This document shows, piece by piece, positions 5,536-6,842 of a DNA stretch of 6,842 nucleotides (position 1 is the first letter of the stretch; each line of letters opens with the position of its first letter). The DNA comes from Actinomycetales bacterium (GTDB lineage Bacteria > Actinomycetota > Actinomycetes > Actinomycetales > Actinomycetaceae). Where the stretch lies: assembly GCA_022838965.1 (NCBI GenBank), contig JALHDK010000019.1, positions 1-6,842 of the forward strand, in the 5' to 3' direction. The notes beneath the pieces are model-generated. The model did no database searches, was not told the origin of the DNA, and was given only the letters and a program-made list of their open reading frames with translations. The translations under genes and the position numbers were made by a program.

Positions 5536-6842
5536 TCACCGCTGTGGAGATCGCACGCGCGATGGGAGACCACGCCCCCACGCCGGAGCAGCAGGCCGTG
5601 ATCGAGGCTCCTCTCGAACCCATGTTGGTCGTGGCGGGAGCGGGCTCGGGAAAGACGGCCACCATGGCCGCCAGGGTCGTTTGGCTGGTAGTGAACGGGC
5701 TGGTCAGCGGCGCGTCCGTCCTCGGCCTCACGTTCACGCGCAAGGCGACGGCTGAACTGGCGGACAGGATCAACGCTCGGCTGCTGGCGGCGCGGAAGGT
5801 GTTCGCACTGTCCGATGACGGCCTTCCCAGAGTGGCGACATACAACGGCTTCGCTGCGGCGCTGGTCCGGGACCACGGGTTGCGCGTCGGGTCCGATCCC
5901 GACGCGGCGGTGATCTCGCGATCCGGCGCGTGGCAGATCATGACGGATCTCGTTCACTCGTGGCCAGTGGACATCGGTCTTGACGTGCGTCCCGGCACTG
6001 TCGTGGCCCGGGCTCTCGCGCTGGCTGAGGAGCTCCGGGGGAACCTTCTCTCGGTGGACGACGCCCGCCGCGCGCTGTGCGAGCTGATCGAGCTGTTTGA
6101 GGAGCCCCGTACCGGGCGACCGGTGAAGGAGGTGCGGGACACACCGGTGGCGACGCTCCGGGAGCGTCTCACGCTGATGGATCTGGTCGAGGCCTACCAG
6201 GCGCGCAAACGTGCCCTGGGTGTTGTCGAGTTCGCTGACCAGGTGGCGGACGCCTGCGGCATCGCACCACTGGTGGGACCGTCACTGCGTGACACGTTCC
6301 GCCTGGTCCTGCTGGATGAGTTCCAGGACACATCCGTGGCGCAGCTGGGGCTGCTCGCGGATCTGTTCGGTCCGGGTCATCCCGTCCTCGCGGTGGGGGA
6401 TCCGAAGCAGGCGATCTACGGCTGGAGGGGCGCGTCGGCGTCGGCACTCCCGCGCTTCCGGGATCGTTTCGCGACGCCGGACCGGCCGGTGCGCACCCTC
6501 ACGCTCACCACCTCCTGGCGGAACGACGAGGCGGTTCTCCAGGCTGCCAACGCTGTGAGCCGGAGCATCGCCCGGGACGAACTCGTGCCGGCCCCCCGCT
6601 TGGTGGCTCGTCCCGGCGCCAGCCGCGGTGAGGTGCACGTCTCCGTCACGACCACCACGCGCGAGGAGGCAGGGGCGATCGTGCGGTGGGTGGCAGATCG
6701 CTGGCGTCCGGGAACCACGGCAGCAGTCCTGTGCCGGGCACGCAAGCAGTTTCCCCCGCTGATCCGCGAGTTCCACGAGCGGGGGATCCCTGTCGCGGTG
6801 GTGGGCCTGTCGGGACTTCTCTTCACCCCCGAGGTGGTCGAC
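5532..6842 (+). CDS. adnB: AdnB subunit of the AdnAB helicase-nuclease, N-terminal motor part (3' end outside window)
   Basis: 437 codons of a protein usually near 1,100 residues; the frame is open to the right edge. The GTG start overlaps the adnA stop as GTGA. SF1A (UvrD/RecB) motor motifs are canonical: Q motif PTPEQQ at 16-21 (Q20), Walker A AGAGSGKT at 35-42 (K41), motif Ia GLTFTRKA at 65-72, motif Ic around 103-110 (TYNGFAAA), Walker B LLDEFQD at 260-266 (D262, E263), motif III GDPKQAIYGWRGA at 289-301, and motif IV TSWRN at 327-331 (R330). The N-terminal block resembles mycobacterial AdnB, including MAARVVWLV-NG followed by VLGLTFTRKA. Motifs V and VI and the RecB-like nuclease domain would lie to the right of the window. 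By analogy with the mycobacterial enzyme this subunit is the main ATP-driven translocase. Alternative starts at GTG 5544 or ATG 5562 are possible but less well supported. Confidence 0.92.
   Translation, partial: MITAVEIARAMGDHAPTPEQQAVIEAPLEPMLVVAGAGSGKTATMAARVVWLVVNGLVSGASVLGLTFTRKATAELADRINARLLAARKVFALSDDGLPRVATYNGFAAALVRDHGLRVGSDPDAAVISRSGAWQIMTDLVHSWPVDIGLDVRPGTVVARALALAEELRGNLLSVDDARRALCELIELFEEPRTGRPVKEVRDTPVATLRERLTLMDLVEAYQARKRALGVVEFADQVADACGIAPLVGPSLRDTFRLVLLDEFQDTSVAQLGLLADLFGPGHPVLAVGDPKQAIYGWRGASASALPRFRDRFATPDRPVRTLTLTTSWRNDEAVLQAANAVSRSIARDELVPAPRLVARPGASRGEVHVSVTTTTREEAGAIVRWVADRWRPGTTAAVLCRARKQFPPLIREFHERGIPVAVVGLSGLLFTPEVVD

Overview
The window comes from a high-GC Gram-positive bacterium (Actinomycetota). 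Codons are strongly G/C-ending throughout. The gene families also fit: an AdnA/AdnB-type motor-nuclease pair, a DUF3107 protein, and a secreted protein with the S-layer-homology-like repeats common in Micrococcales, Actinomycetales and Bifidobacteriales. I cannot name the genus. I see no tRNA, rRNA, CRISPR array, insertion sequence or prophage gene, and coding density is high.

The left third is transcribed leftward. Running off the left edge (1-943, minus) is the N-terminal part of a secreted surface protein: a signal peptide, three SLH-like repeats, then a putative-Ig (He_PIG-like) domain. Repeats 2 and 3 are almost identical in DNA, so they arose by recent duplication or gene conversion. 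After a 128-bp gap comes a lipoprotein with GerMN and Gmad2 domains (1072-1992, minus). A further 95 bp away is a small DUF3107 gene (2088-2309, minus).

The right two thirds is transcribed rightward and diverges from the DUF3107 gene across 106 bp. It holds a complete adnA (about 1,039 codons) whose stop overlaps the start of adnB by four bases. adnB runs off the right edge after 437 codons. Together they would form the heterodimeric ATP-driven helicase-nuclease that resects double-strand breaks, the actinobacterial counterpart of RecBCD and AddAB. The two motors look unequal: AdnB keeps textbook SF1 motifs, whereas AdnA has several altered ones. AdnA also carries an intact RecB-like nuclease centre and the four-cysteine Fe-S pattern of AddB-type nucleases.

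I found no convincing undescribed system. The best leads are the DUF3107-adnAB arrangement, the motor asymmetry and Fe-S pattern in AdnA, the homogenised surface-repeat DNA, and a germination-family lipoprotein next to DNA repair genes.
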